Assembly: GCF_000002995.4 (NCBI RefSeq) | Contig: NW_025062479.1 | Location: forward strand, 19,588,721-19,652,720 | Direction: 5' to 3' | DNA from: Brugia malayi | Taxonomy: Eukaryota > Nematoda > Chromadorea > Rhabditida > Onchocercidae | Length of the DNA: 64,000 bases | Shown: one piece after another, positions 23,825 to 36,348 of the stretch | Layout of the letters: the number at the start of each line of letters is the position of its first letter | How positions within the stretch are numbered: the stretch's first letter is position 1 | Position numbers and translations under genes: made by a program | The notes under the pieces: model-generated | What the model saw: only the letters and a program-made list of their open reading frames with translations | Database searches by the model: none | What the model was told of the DNA's origin: nothing

Positions 23825-26800
23825 ATGATGGATGCTGCTGCAAAACAGCCTAAATTAGTAACAGAGGATGCAAAGAAAGTATTGCCAAAAGAAAGTATTG
23901 AGAAAAAGGAAGTGGAAGAAAACAGATTGAATCGAGAAAATCGAATTCTGAGTCAGATGGAGCGCAGAATTGCCACTTATCAGGTTGCTGTCAAATACCA
24001 TTCATAAAATATCAAATAAGAAGAATCCGACAAGTTAGTACAAATTACGGAAAAGAACAGATATTAAGTGATAAAATAGCCTTGGTGAATTGATTAATTC
24101 ATGTAGACTAACATATATTAGAATAAATATAAATGAAATATTCATCTTCCAGCTAAGTTGTACCAAATTTGGTAAAGACACTCAAAAAAGATATCAAAAT
24201 CAAACAATGTCAAAATCACAACTGAAATCGTTAAATCTCGAAGAAGTATGTCCATTTATATTATGAATGTCTGATAAGGTTATTAGTAAGACTGATTACA
24301 AACACCGTTTACTGCAGGTTGAAGAGGAGAAGCATGCACTTGCTAAACATTTGCGCTCCATTGCTCCATTCAATCGCCGTTGGCAGGTTTAACGTTTTTA
24401 ATCATTACTCAAGTCGACTTCTTAATTTAATAATAGTTTACAAAATTTTTTACGGAATTTGAATCATACTTTCTTTAGGTGACTGAAACAATCAATGAAG
24501 GAACATATGGTGTAGTATTTGCAGTACGTGATGTAGAAACCGGTACAAGAGGTGTTATAAAAGTTGCTAAATCAGTAGGTAATGATGCAGGTAATCAAGC
24601 AGCAGAATGGGAAGGTTTCGTACTGGAAAAAATTTATAAAAATGTACTTTTTCTGATATATGAACGAATATCAGCTTACCAAATTTTACATCTACGCTCG
24701 TAACTCATAAAAGTTCAAACTTCGAGATTTGACTTCACACTGTCTTAAACATAAAGTCATTTTGTGAATGTACGAAACAGACTCTTGTTCAATAGATAAA
24801 CGGTAATTAATGCTAAAAGATAGATTATCGATTCATTCTCACATTTTCTTTTGTTTTTTTTCAGTTAAAAAGATTACAAAGGAAAAAATCACGGGAAAAA
24901 ACCAATTAAATCTAAAGTAATTTGTTTAGTCTAAAGTAATTTTTTAATAAGGCTTCCATCTTTATTGAACATTATATGAATAGAATCCAAATGCAAGCAT
25001 CGTGCGATTGTTAGATAAAGGTATGCTTGCTGATCAAAATGGTGCAGGGATGGAATTTATGGTACTTGAAAAAGCAGAAGTTGGAATTGTGGAATGGCTC
25101 AACAATGTAAATAAATTATTCTTTTTCTCTATTCTTTTTTTTTTTCTAATTTTCACTTGCAGTTATCATTTAAACGTAAATTCGGATGTTATTTCATAAG
25201 TAAAACAAGAATTAGAAATGAAGAGAAGAATGAATAAATAAATGACTTTAATTTAAAGCCCAATCATTCATTATAAAACATTTTGCTAATTACGGTAAAA
25301 TAAAATATATAGTGATAGTAATAGTTACCAGTACTTTCTTCTTGTTTCTTTTCTTGACTAGTCTACCCTTCAATTTTTAATAACTTGAAACTAATCAAAT
25401 GGCTATTTATATGTTGATGAAATGAAGTCAACAAAAATAAAACAAATGTTTTGAGGAATCATAATTAATTAGCAAAGAATTTATTATTTCTCTCATAAAT
25501 CTTTCAGAAAAAAAAAAAAAAAAAATGATAAAAGAATTTTACAGTACAGTGGTTTAAAACGGAAACTTGCAGTTACTCAAGCTATGCTACAAATGTTAAA
25601 AGGTTATGTATAATTTGGCGGAGTTAATTTAAATTTAATTTAAAATTAATTACAAAATTACTGAATTCAAATTCTTGAAGTTTAGGTGAAATTTCAAAAT
25701 GAATTATTTTGAGCAAAAACTTATCTTGGCCCCCATACTTTCTTAACAACGAAAGCATATAATGTTTAATATCTATCACATCTAAGAGCAAATAAATATT
25801 GTTTATGAAAATACTTCAAACTTATAATTTTTATTTCAAAATTAAAAAAAAAAAATTATCACATCAAAAATGTTAGAGTATGAATAAATTTTTGAAATGA
25901 AAATTACACATCTACTGCTTCCTCTCATGCAGGAATTCATGATATGCACCGAGAAGGTTTATTGCATCGTGATCTGAAACCGGATAACATGGGTATATTA
26001 AGTAGTGAACAACCTTTTGTAGTACTGTTTGATTTGGGCATGACAAAAATGTATACTGATGAAAATGGAGAAGTAAGATTTATGCTAATAATTAAATGAT
26101 TGCTCTGTAAGAAAAGTATTAACTTTATGATGGAGCAACTTTTGATAACTGATTAACACAAAGTCGCTTCAATCATTTTATTACGGTGATATTCTGAAAT
26201 ACAAAAGATAATGACATTACAATGAAAAAATATCGTGGTCATATTTCTAAATTGTAAACAGTCTAGAAAGTTGCTATGGTGCCGATATGATGTAAAACTG
26301 TAATATAATAGTAGCTATAATCTAAAATTAAAATATTTGTGTAGTTTAGTGTCGGACACCACGATCAATATGTCCGTTTCGTGGTACCCCGGAATGGTGC
26401 AGTGGGTGGGCATCAAAAGGTCGTGAGCAGAATCGTTTCGATGACTTAATCGCATGGTTATATGTGGCATGTGAACTTTACGACCCAACTGCTAGCGTTA
26501 CACAGCCATTGCCTTGGACATATCGTCAAAGCGAACGGGTAACTTTCTCATATTCGAAAATAAGTTATTCAAATTAAATGACTTCAAAAGTATTCATTTT
26601 GCTGTAAACTATGAAAAAAAGTCATTTTGATCATATTTTTAGATTGTAAACTACTTAAAAACAATTTATTGTCCGGCACAAATTTTGCTACGGCGAGCAC
26701 CGAGGCAATTCTACGAAATTAATACATATTTAATGACAGCAAATCGAAATACAACACCGAAATACAAATTCCTTGCTGACAAAATGATGGAAGCAATCAA

Positions 26801-27036
26801 TGAGTTGCAAGCTTTGGTCGATCAAGAGAAAGTAATTGAAATTGTCCTAAAAAAGAGTGTACTTGAAAATAAAACAATTCAAATATTCTTCATTTTAGGA
26901 TGAAAAAAGTAGTGGAAAAAAACATGGAAAGAAAGAAGCTTCAATTAAAACAGATAAAACACCAGCAGATAAAACAACTGAAAATGTTGAAAAAGTTCAA
27001 ATGAAGAAACAAACAAAAGAAAAAGGAAAAAAATAA
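23825..27036 (+). CDS. CK1/TTBKL-type protein kinase
   Basis: Ten exons join in phase: 23825-23983, 24153-24245, 24318-24386, 24479-24643, 24984-25106, 25545-25602, 25933-26072, 26350-26538, 26643-26831 and 26899-27036, giving 440 residues. A charged N-terminal tail (about 107 residues, starting MMDAAAKQPKLVTED) precedes the catalytic domain. Landmarks are the glycine loop NEGTYGVVFAV, the lysine in GVIKVAK, the glutamate helix AAEWEGFVLEKIY, the catalytic loop LHRDLKPDNMG, the metal-binding motif as DLG (FDLGMTKMY) and the CK1-specific FRGTPEWCS with RFDDLIAWLYVACELY. These features place it in the nematode-expanded CK1/TTBKL group, many members of which are sperm-enriched; that expression pattern is family knowledge, not seen here. 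The C-terminus is a Lys-rich tail ending KKQTKEKGKK. Key catalytic residues are present, so it is probably active despite DLG in place of DFG. Confidence 0.9.
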
Positions 27037-29137
27037 ATTAAAAGGATAGAAATGAAAATAGAAAAGTAATTAAGAATCTTTCGCAGATTATAATATTTGC
27101 TCAGTAGCATTAATTTTCTTTACTTTTTATTATAAGCATTGCTTAATATGCCAATAATAACCGAAAAGGATGCTGAAGAATAAAAAAAGAACCACATTTT
27201 TTTCATTTCTTTCATTTCAAAGTATTCGTCTGCATATTTTTATACTCATACAATAACTATCCTATTCCGTTTACAGTACCATTCATCCTTATTTGCTAAC
27301 ATCGTTAATTAGAGCTTCAAATTTCAGTATGATTACTTGTAGAAATAGCACATTCTTCCGATCAAATGACATTAAGTTTGTCTCAAAAAAAAGTGCACAA
27401 TTTTTCAACAACAAAAAAGCACCAAAAAAGAAATTTCATGTTCAATTCTATAAAAAAATGCTCATAAATCAAAATATTACGACAGTGACAAAAGTGATAA
27501 CGAATCAGACGCTGATAAAAAATATTCTCATCAAGCTTACTAGAAGATTTTCTCATTACTTCATTTCAATTTCATCGTTTCTGTCATTGAGATGGTCCAA
27601 AAAGTTTTTTTTTTTCGTTTTCTAGGAAAGCTCGAAATTCGCATAAAATTCAACAATTTGGATTTTAAATATGATAGTGAAAGACAAATTTCTTGTCAAT
27701 TTGATTTAAGCTTTCGAGATTCCCATTCATTTTTATTTGGCATTAATATGTAAGGAAGTCTTTTTAATGATCGAGCAATATCTACTACAAAATGTTAAGT
27801 AGCAAGAAGTAATTGATTAGAAAAAATTGCAAAAGTGGACATTTTCAAGTGCAAAATGTGCGCATTCTTATTAACCTTTCGTTATATTTGCAAATAGAAA
27901 AGATTTGGAAATTTTTTATGAATTTATTTTAAAAATTAAGAATTTATTAGTGAATCATGACCTGATCTTATGGTCACAACACGATGGGCTGCAGAGTACC
28001 TTTATGCAAAGAATTTTCGTTGGTTTGGAAGTTATACGATATGCACCACCACTACTTGCACACTCTGTGGCTGTTCGTTTATTGAAAGTCGTGACTGTCA
28101 TCTAAGTCAGTGCTTGCCGTTTCCAATGTTTCCCTAAAAGGTTCGAATGTACTTCAAATGGAAGTCAGAAACTGAAGTGTAGAATAAAGATTTATGGTTG
28201 TGAAAAAACTGGAATGCATCAATTTTCACAACTTCACTTTCTGCGCGACATTTTTAACTACATTTGAGTTCCTATTTTTTTACATAGTTCGGTGCCTGCG
28301 ATAGAATCAAACGTTAAATTCGTTCTTAAATTGTCATTATAAAATTCAAACTTAAAATTAGCAAACTAAAATTTGAATTTCTGTTTAGAAATTAACATAA
28401 AAGTTAAAATATAAGAGAAAATCACAATTGATATTTCCCAATTAAATTAATGAGCGAAATTTCCAAAATTTCCTTTTTCATCCTTTTCAATCCTTTATCA
28501 AATTTCATCTTTTAAATTTTCACTATTTAATTTATACAATCTCAGAAAGTAAGCAATAAGCAATATCAAAGAAGAAAAAAAAAAGACTTTCCAGAAGATC
28601 TTTCTACTCATTTAATAAAGTATAGTATTTCAGAATAAATTATTTAGTCACATAACTTCCCGTATTTTTCATCCATAAATTCACTTCTTCTCACATTTCG
28701 AAATGTCATACTTTTTCTTCCACCATTAAATGCTTCATCTGTCTTTTTTTTTTTTTTTTGATAATGTAAGAAATGTCAAAAACCTGTTTTACTCATAACA
28801 AGGAAAACAAATTATTGTCACCATGTCACATTGAAGCAATTTGAGGAGGAATGAAGGCAATTACTTCTTCCTGCTATCCATAAATTTGTTTCAAATATTC
28901 CACTTTTTTTTTCACTTTTATCAGATTTGTTTTTTCTTTTTGTCGTTTCAAATCGTTACATTTATTTCATTTCCTTTTTTTATATTCCAAATAGGTTTAT
29001 AATATTTTTTATTATTAATTTAAATGTAAAAGGGTAGTGCAAAATATGAAATGCTAGCTTTTTTTCAACGGCAAAATTATAATTATCATTTCGCTGACAA
29101 GAATATTTTAGTGATTGTTTTAGTCATTCTGATTATC
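27037..29137. other. Intergenic, nothing recognised
   Basis: AT-rich sequence with Ser/Phe/Lys-rich chance frames only (for example 27293-27625 and 27905-28105). It holds pyrimidine-rich tracts around 28900-29000 and no paired splice signals that make a sensible protein. Confidence 0.5.
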
Positions 29138-31365
29138 ATGAGGATAAATCCATTACGATTGTTATCATTCATCAGTTTACTTGTCACAGCAAAAACCCAA
29201 CGATCAATTATTATAACACATTGGCTTGGTAAAGGTACAAGAAATGTTAAACATGAAACTATTGCCAATAATATTCTCGATAGTGATGGTAATTTTAGTA
29301 TTATTTTTATTATTAATACAAAGTTAATCAAAATAAATGTGCGGTTTTATTTGTGATAATATTTTATTTCCAAATATTCTTAATAAAAGTCATTTTAAGG
29401 AAATAAAAGAAACCATACAATAAAATACAACAAACACTTTGGTTTTAAGAATAATTTCAGGAAATATTATTCCACAAACATCAAATGGAAGGAAAGATGT
29501 GAACGACAGAATGATTTATGATTGTACTGATATTATGGGAAAAATACGACAAAACGGTGAAGAGTATGAACGACCAAATGGTCGATTTAAATATAAGTGT
29601 AATAATGGCATTGAAATTATTACAGGTTAATTTTACTGTTAAAAAATTTAGCATAATGTTTGTTTTTTTATTGTAAGATAAATCAATAAAACGAAAGTTT
29701 TGAAAAGATGCAAAAAGAAAGAGATGTTTAGGCAGCTATATTGTGTGTTTTAAGTTGAAATTACAAATTTCAGTAGAGTTATGTCAAATAATAAAATAAA
29801 TGAACACTAAATACGCTAATAATATTCTTAGTTAAAATAATTTTATAGTCTCTGATTCTATTTCAAAAAAGAAAAAACAGTCAGTTGACGTTTTTTAAAA
29901 ATGATAAAAATATATCTCATAGCAATAATGGAAGTGTAAAATTTAGTAATGTAAATAGCACCGATCGGGATTAACATACTTTAGGAAGAAAATCATTAAT
30001 TATATGAGCAATAAGAAATTCATTTGAAAGGACGGTCAAGATTTGTTTAAAAACTAGAAAATTATCATAACCTCATTCTACTATCAATGAAATGTTTTGT
30101 GCAGTTCAAATAGCATTAATTAGAAATAGCACATCTACTCATAATTTATGATAACAATCAAAGAATCAAATTGTTTCCTAATCTTTATGTCACTGAAATT
30201 GCTTAACCTTTGAGTTTAACATTTAATCAAACATTTTTCACTGAAAACAATAGTAATATTTATTTTGTCTTTTTTACAGCTTGTATCGGTTCTGAACGAA
30301 CTTCTAAAGCAATAATAAAAATTGGTGAAACATTGACTAAGGATGGATTTTGGCATAAATGTATTCACCATGCAAATAATGAAACAGCAATTTATACAGA
30401 AGGAATCATTTTTAAATAATTAGTTTCTAATGAATACTTAATTTTACTATTTAATTTAATTTTTAATCGACCTTTAATCTTGCTATTTGATTTAATTTGT
30501 CATTATGTTCTTTGTTTTTGTTTTTTTTTTTATTGTCACACAAATATCATTTGCCTTGATAGTGTTCCAGCATATTTCTTTAAAATTTATCACGATTTAT
30601 TCGGAAAATTAATTAATTATCATTCATTTTTGAAGTCATCAAATTAATTAGTACTTATTAATAACAGATATATTATTATTATTATTACTATTATTATTAC
30701 AGAAGCAGCATGTAACGTAAATGATAAATTATATCACATTGATGACGAAATTCGATCCCAATTTTTGTTGATGAAATGCACTGAAAATGGTTACAAAATA
30801 ATTGGTGAATACTAAAAGTTTAATTTAATTTTAATTTAATATATTTTAAATAAAATATTCATTTAATTAATAGGACATACTATTGCACGCTTAGAGATAT
30901 AAATCTTTAAGATAAAAAAAAATTTTTTTGGAAAAATCTTTGAAAACGTTTTTTGACATACATATGCAAATACATAATATATTCAGGTTGTTATTATACT
31001 GATAAAAACAAGAAGATAATAGACATGAAACTAGATTCAGTATCTGAAACGAATGATACGATACATCATTGTGAGGACAATAACAATAACATACAGTACT
31101 ATACAACAGGTACTGAATCTTTCATTGACTTAATTTAAAAGTTAAAAACTTGTAAAATAAATAAGCTCTTTCTTTTGTTGTTTTTAATTATTCTAGAATT
31201 TTTGATTAAATTTACAAAGTAGTATTAAATTTTCTAATGTTTGTAGCAATTGGTTGTGTGAAATATGGCAAAAAGCATAAGGAAGGCGAAAAATTTGCAA
31301 GAAATCATTTACGTTATGAATGTAAAAATGGAATAGTTGATATTATTGGTAAAATTTTATGGCTT

Positions 31366-31417
<52 letters not shown>

Positions 31418-32556
31418 TTGAATAAAATCTTTGTAAAATTAAATTAAATTGATGAAGTTATTCCATGTTTAGGAAAAAGCTTTTGATCTCGTAATTAATA
31501 CGGAGTTTATATTTGCATTTAAAAATTTTACTTAGAATTTTTACTGTAAATTTAGGTTGTTATATGGATGAAATAGGACGGAATATTGAAATTGGCGATA
31601 TTATTGTTGAAAAACATATGCTATATAAATGCTCTTTGTAGGTTTTATTGGGAATGTTTGGATTTTGAATAAAATTTAATAAGGGAGAAGAAAAGATGGA
31701 TGACAGTTTTTAACAATCAATTTACAGTAATAAGTAATGAGGAAATTAATTTCATTAAATTATTTGGTAATATTAACATGATAAACTAATATCAGATAGC
31801 AATGATATCATTGTCAATGAATATTCAAAGTATCATATATTCAGTGGAAATTTTCGAATAACGGTAATGAATTGGAGTTTCACAGAATTTTATTTATAGT
31901 GAAAGTGGTGAAGTAAAATATGAACAATATCCTTGTGGATTGAATGGTACACCATCGTGTGAAATTTCACAAAGACAACAAGGACCAATTAAAAAGCCAA
32001 CAATATCTAAGCTTAGTCCAAGCTTTGGAGCACTTAGTATTGCGCAGGTAAAGACTTAATTTAATATTCATTCTTATAAACATACTATGCTATTTCATCA
32101 CTAAAAAAAATAAAAAGCGAAAATATTTCTGAAATTTGCCATTTCATTATCCATTGTTTTGTGCTTTGCACATATCCGACTGTTAGCTTAGTAGGAGTAT
32201 GATAACGATATTATAAAATTAATTCGTTTAAATGATGACAACATTGTTTACTGTTGTGATAATATTTCAATTAATTATAATTTGCTTTTTAGAGGTAACA
32301 AAAAAATATTAAATAGATAAATTAAAGTTCAAAATTTACATACCAGTTAATGGAGCTTTTAATAATTTTCCATTGCAGATTCTCTTTTTTTTCCTTCTGT
32401 GAAATTTTACTCATGTTATGAAAAATAATTTGTATCAATTAATTTTGTTTTTCTTAAATTAATTTTCAGTATATTAATCGAGGCAATGATAAGATTATAA
32501 CCAATTCAAACGGAATGAAATTGGAATTTATGCAATTACCTTCCCGCATCATTTAG
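29138..32556 (+). CDS. Secreted protein made of duplicated Cys-repeat exons
   Basis: Nine exons: 29138-29288, 29461-29625, 30280-30402, 30703-30804, 30987-31109, 31247-31348, 31556-31637, 31900-32047 and 32470-32556; 360 residues if all are joined. The N-terminus MRINPLRLLSFISLLVTAKT is a signal peptide; an upstream in-frame ATG at 29051 is possible. Internal exons are symmetrical (phase 1-1), each carrying two Cys in the pattern C...G..i.iGe......y.C..g. Exons 3 and 5 are 123 bases and exons 4 and 6 are 102 bases, so a two-exon unit was duplicated (for example ACIGSERTSKAIIKIGETLT and AIGCVKYGKKHKEGEKFARN). The tail is Pro/Ser-rich, then basic. The donor after exon 3 reads gaatca instead of gtnnnn; without splicing there, the frame ends at 30419. 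I do not recognise the domain; it looks like a nematode extracellular Cys repeat. Confidence 0.7.
31373..31414 (+). repeat. Poly-A tract (about 42 A) in an intron
   Basis: An uninterrupted run of about 42 adenines lies in the intron between exons 6 and 7 of the Cys-repeat gene. It is the longest of many homopolymer tracts in the window. Confidence 0.9.
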
Positions 32557-32649
32557 CTAATCCTTAGTGCAACTATATCTTATAAAATCTTCTGTTTGTG
32601 ATATCATTTCAAATTACAAGCACTTAAAAAACATTTGGAATAATTTTAT

Positions 32650-35514
32650 TCATAAAAAATAAAGCATTTTTACAATATTAATCAAACAACAATCATCTAC
32701 GATATTACTGCTAATAAATCTTTTATGCAATGCAAACAAATAATTTGCCATGCACCTAACAATAAGCAAACAATTAGAACTACCTTTTTTAATGGAAATT
32801 TTATGGCTCCAGCAAGCGCTGGTCCTTTTCATGATAAAACCAAAAAAAACTTGTATGGGTATGCAACCATTATTTATAGGATTAAATCCTAATCTACATA
32901 CAAAACTACAGGAACCTTTCAAATTAACGCATTCCTAATTTTCTGAAAAGAATTATGTCAGTGTTATCATTAAATAATAATTATATCAATGGTAATTACT
33001 ATCTATTGTTGACAGAACTTGAATAACAACATTTTTATGTTTTTAGTAAAATGATTAATTTAAAAATTTAATTAAAAGAGGAGAAATTAAATTGGGGAAA
33101 CTTACCACCGTGTGTTTGTACCCAATTAATATACAAGCATTCATTAATATCCATACATTTATTGACATCAAATCTGTAAACAAAAAGTTAAAACAATTAA
33201 TTTTACAAACAGCTATATAATTGAAGTCATGAATACCAAATTAAAAAGGACAAAAGCAATTCCATTTTAAATCATTTTCAGAATAACAACTAGTAATGTA
33301 AAATAGTGCGAAATTTAAATAATGGTGTAAACAAATAAGCAAATTAAAATTCCATCATTGTATTTTCCATAAATAAAAAAGGGAGTTTTATTCATTTACC
33401 AAAATATATATTCCGGTCCGGCACAAGCACATGAGACATTCCATAAATTCCGATTTTCATTATAACTTGATTTCAATCCATAAGCATCATTTCTAGGCAT
33501 GGTATATATATTTTATCAATATTTAATCATTTTAATAAAAAAATTAACTTGTACAAAAATATAATAATAACAATAATTAAATGAGACAAAACAATAAGCA
33601 GAAATTGGGTAAAATAAAGTTTTACCTTGATTTTGCGCATCGAAAACGTTCCATTTCAAAAGATCCTAATGTTATATAATTTCTGGTTAATGCTTGACTA
33701 GGCCACTATAGTTATAAATTTTGTTTAACTTGTAAAAAAACGAAATGCTCTGCTTTGTAATAAAAATGATTTAAATAATTTTCTAAAATAATTTAAATAA
33801 AACTAAAAGAATTAAACTTACAATAAACTAAAATAAATTTTTTTTTTGCAATATATTCTTTTTCTTTATTTTTAGTAATTTCTTCCTATAAGAAAAATTG
33901 TTTCAGTTTAGAAAAACATAAAAATTTTAGCAAACAAATTTATGGTATCAAATATATAAATTTATTTCAAAATAAGGATCGACATAATAGATGATAATGT
34001 TACATTTCAGATTCTTTCATCATTTTAATTTTATTAGTGCCAAAATTATTAGCTTAAATATTACAGAAGCTGTAAACGGGAAATTTAAATTAAAAAAATT
34101 CATGATTACAATTTGAAAAGAAGGGTGAATGATTAGAAATCAGATAATAAATTCAAGTAATTTAACCATTTTCTTATTTTTCCTTTAATGATAATTAATT
34201 GTGATAAAACGTTTTGATAATTAGTAATAACAGATATAACAATCGGTTAAATATTGCAATATGGTAGTTTTTCCAGAATTCTAATACTATATTCTTTGAC
34301 ATCCAGCACAGATGAATAGCAAAAAAAACATAATCAAACATTTGATGGTGAATTAATCGACGAACTTCACTCTTCTTAATCACAATAATATTATTATAAT
34401 CATAGCAATCCTTAAGCAATGACAAACAAGAATTTAGGAATGGAAACGAAAATTTGATCTTTTTGAAATGTAAATTTAAAATTAAAGAGAATATTTAATT
34501 GAAACAAATTATTCAGCCTATCATAACATGCAATGACTAAATCAGTTTCAATTTTCCCCAATAAAAAATGTAAACGAATAGTAATATACCTTATAATAAA
34601 TTCGTCATAAATAACGGATGTAAAAAAAAGTACATTGCGTTTTTTAATATCATTCCTGGCACTATCAATACATAACTGAAACAAGCATCATTTTATTTAG
34701 TTTCGAATTAATCATATTTTTATTTAATCAACAGTTGCTCTTATAAATCAATTATTATGATTTTATATAGAAATAATCTGTTAAATTTCAATAATTTCTA
34801 GCATAACTTTCTAGTATTTCTAGTTACATTTTCAAATTATTTTAATAACATTATGAAGCCTATATATATTATATAAGGCTAAAAAAGCCTGTATATATTA
34901 TATAAGATTATAATATTTTATTTTAAATTATGAACCTTTATTAGTTGAAATCAAAATCATGACATTCAATCATCACTTTTATGACTGGGCCAAATTAGTG
35001 GTATTAAACGAATACTTGAAAAAGATAAACAAAATGTTAATCAGACGAAGCAAGATTTAAATTGTTATAATAAATCCTTCATCAATTGTGAATTTGATGA
35101 GAAATAAGGATTCCGAAATATGCTTAAATAACAAATTTTTTAAAATTGTCAACGAATCTAGCGTAAAATTGGCTCAGATTATTGTTAGAAATAAGCAATA
35201 AATAAAGCACAATCATTTGTAATTTATAACTATTTCATTTAAAAACCTTAAATCCTTTAATGCATACTTCACGAAGATCATTGGAAAAATTAATCTGTGG
35301 AAAAGAATAAATAAGATTACTATGTGTAGTGGATAGCTGTTCAATCCACATTTGATAAATTCGAGAATAAAATGCAAGTTGACCAAGAATATTCATATAA
35401 TAAAGGCGCACATATTTTCTCATCGATTTTATCTCCCTTAAATTTAAAAAATATTGAAATTAAGTTCATTGTTAATTAATAAAAATATTTAATAAATTGG
35501 ATGAAAACATACAT
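32650..35514 (-). CDS. Secreted-type protein with C-terminal EGF-like module (fragmentary model)
   Basis: Several minus-strand exons show coding character. Near 35480-35514: AILIKHYLKSTQ. 35345-35412: DKIDEKICAPLLYEYSWSTC. 35249-35297: NFSNDLREVCIKGFK. Around 34600-34678: LCIDSARNDIKKRN. Around 34330-34409: DCYDYNNIIVIKKSEVRRLI. 33627-33707: WPSQALTRNYITLGSFEMER. 33403-33496: LWNVSCACAGPEYIF. 33105-33172: NKCMDINECLYINW. 32650 to about 32912: GGSCSFVCRLGFNPINNGC. The last two form a calcium-binding EGF-like module (DINEC start, C.F.C..GF....GC end), which implies secretion. At least one junction (33403 to 33172) gives an in-frame stop with the only visible splice sites, and exon order is otherwise inferred. 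It is either a real gene with an unseen small exon or a decaying copy. No closer family is recognised. Confidence 0.45.
34856..34907. repeat. Short AT-rich duplication
   Basis: The block agcctatatatattatataa is repeated about 27 bp downstream as agcctgtatatattatataa. A minor local duplication. Confidence 0.6.
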
Positions 35515-36348
35515 ACCTTGCGTACTTTTTAAGTAATGTTTAATTAAAATCGCCTAAAAAAGCCTTTTCTTCCGTATGTTCAATAGAAATTCTAAGTTGT
35601 GCAGTGTCAACAATAAAACAAATGATAGTTTAAAATTGAAATGACCGCGTATCATTGTCAGTTCAATTCGTATTTCCATTTTTATCAGTGGGAATAAATG
35701 AAAACGAACAATTCTCCTTTCTCACTTGAAAATTTTTTCTTTTTTTACATTTAGGAAAAAAAACGAGTTTTTTTTATTGTTAATCAAATTCTTCATTTAT
35801 ACAAAAGAAAAAGAGAAAATAATTTACTAATAAAATAAGTATTTCAATACATACAAACAATAAAACATAAAAAAATACGTAAGGATTATATCTGAAAGTC
35901 TTTCAGTTCTTTGCTAAAATTTTAATTAAATTTTAATCAATTTAATTCACTAATTAATTCAAAATTTCCATTTTCCATTAGTTTCAATACATTCAATTAT
36001 CTGATTGTTTTCAACCAAAACCATTAGAATAATAACATTCTTTTCCTAGTTTCCATATAGTTTTCAATTTGAATTTCAAATTTTATTTATTTTTTTTCGA
36101 TTCCTTTGCTGCCGAATTTCGTGTGAAATTTCACAAGCTATTTTTAAACAATTATTTTTGTCAAGCTCAGCACTTCAGTGCAACATTGCCTCATTTGAAA
36201 AATATTAAATCCACTATTTTCTTTTGCAATAAAATTGCTATTCAATAACTGAAAAATTGAAAATATTTAAAAATTTTTTGAATACAAATTTAAAAATGCA
36301 ATCCATGAAGTGTAAAATTTAAATGTTAGGAATGCAAATATTGAAAAT
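35515..36348. other. Divergent spacer before the phosphatase gene
   Basis: AT-rich sequence between the minus-strand EGF-type gene and the plus-strand phosphatase start. The 5' exons of the minus gene may lie here, but none was found. Oligo-A/T tracts only. Confidence 0.4.

Noticed and set aside
27293..27625. 110-codon plus-strand frame
   Set aside because: Lys/Phe/Ile/Asn composition expected by chance in AT-rich DNA; no splice partners or motifs.
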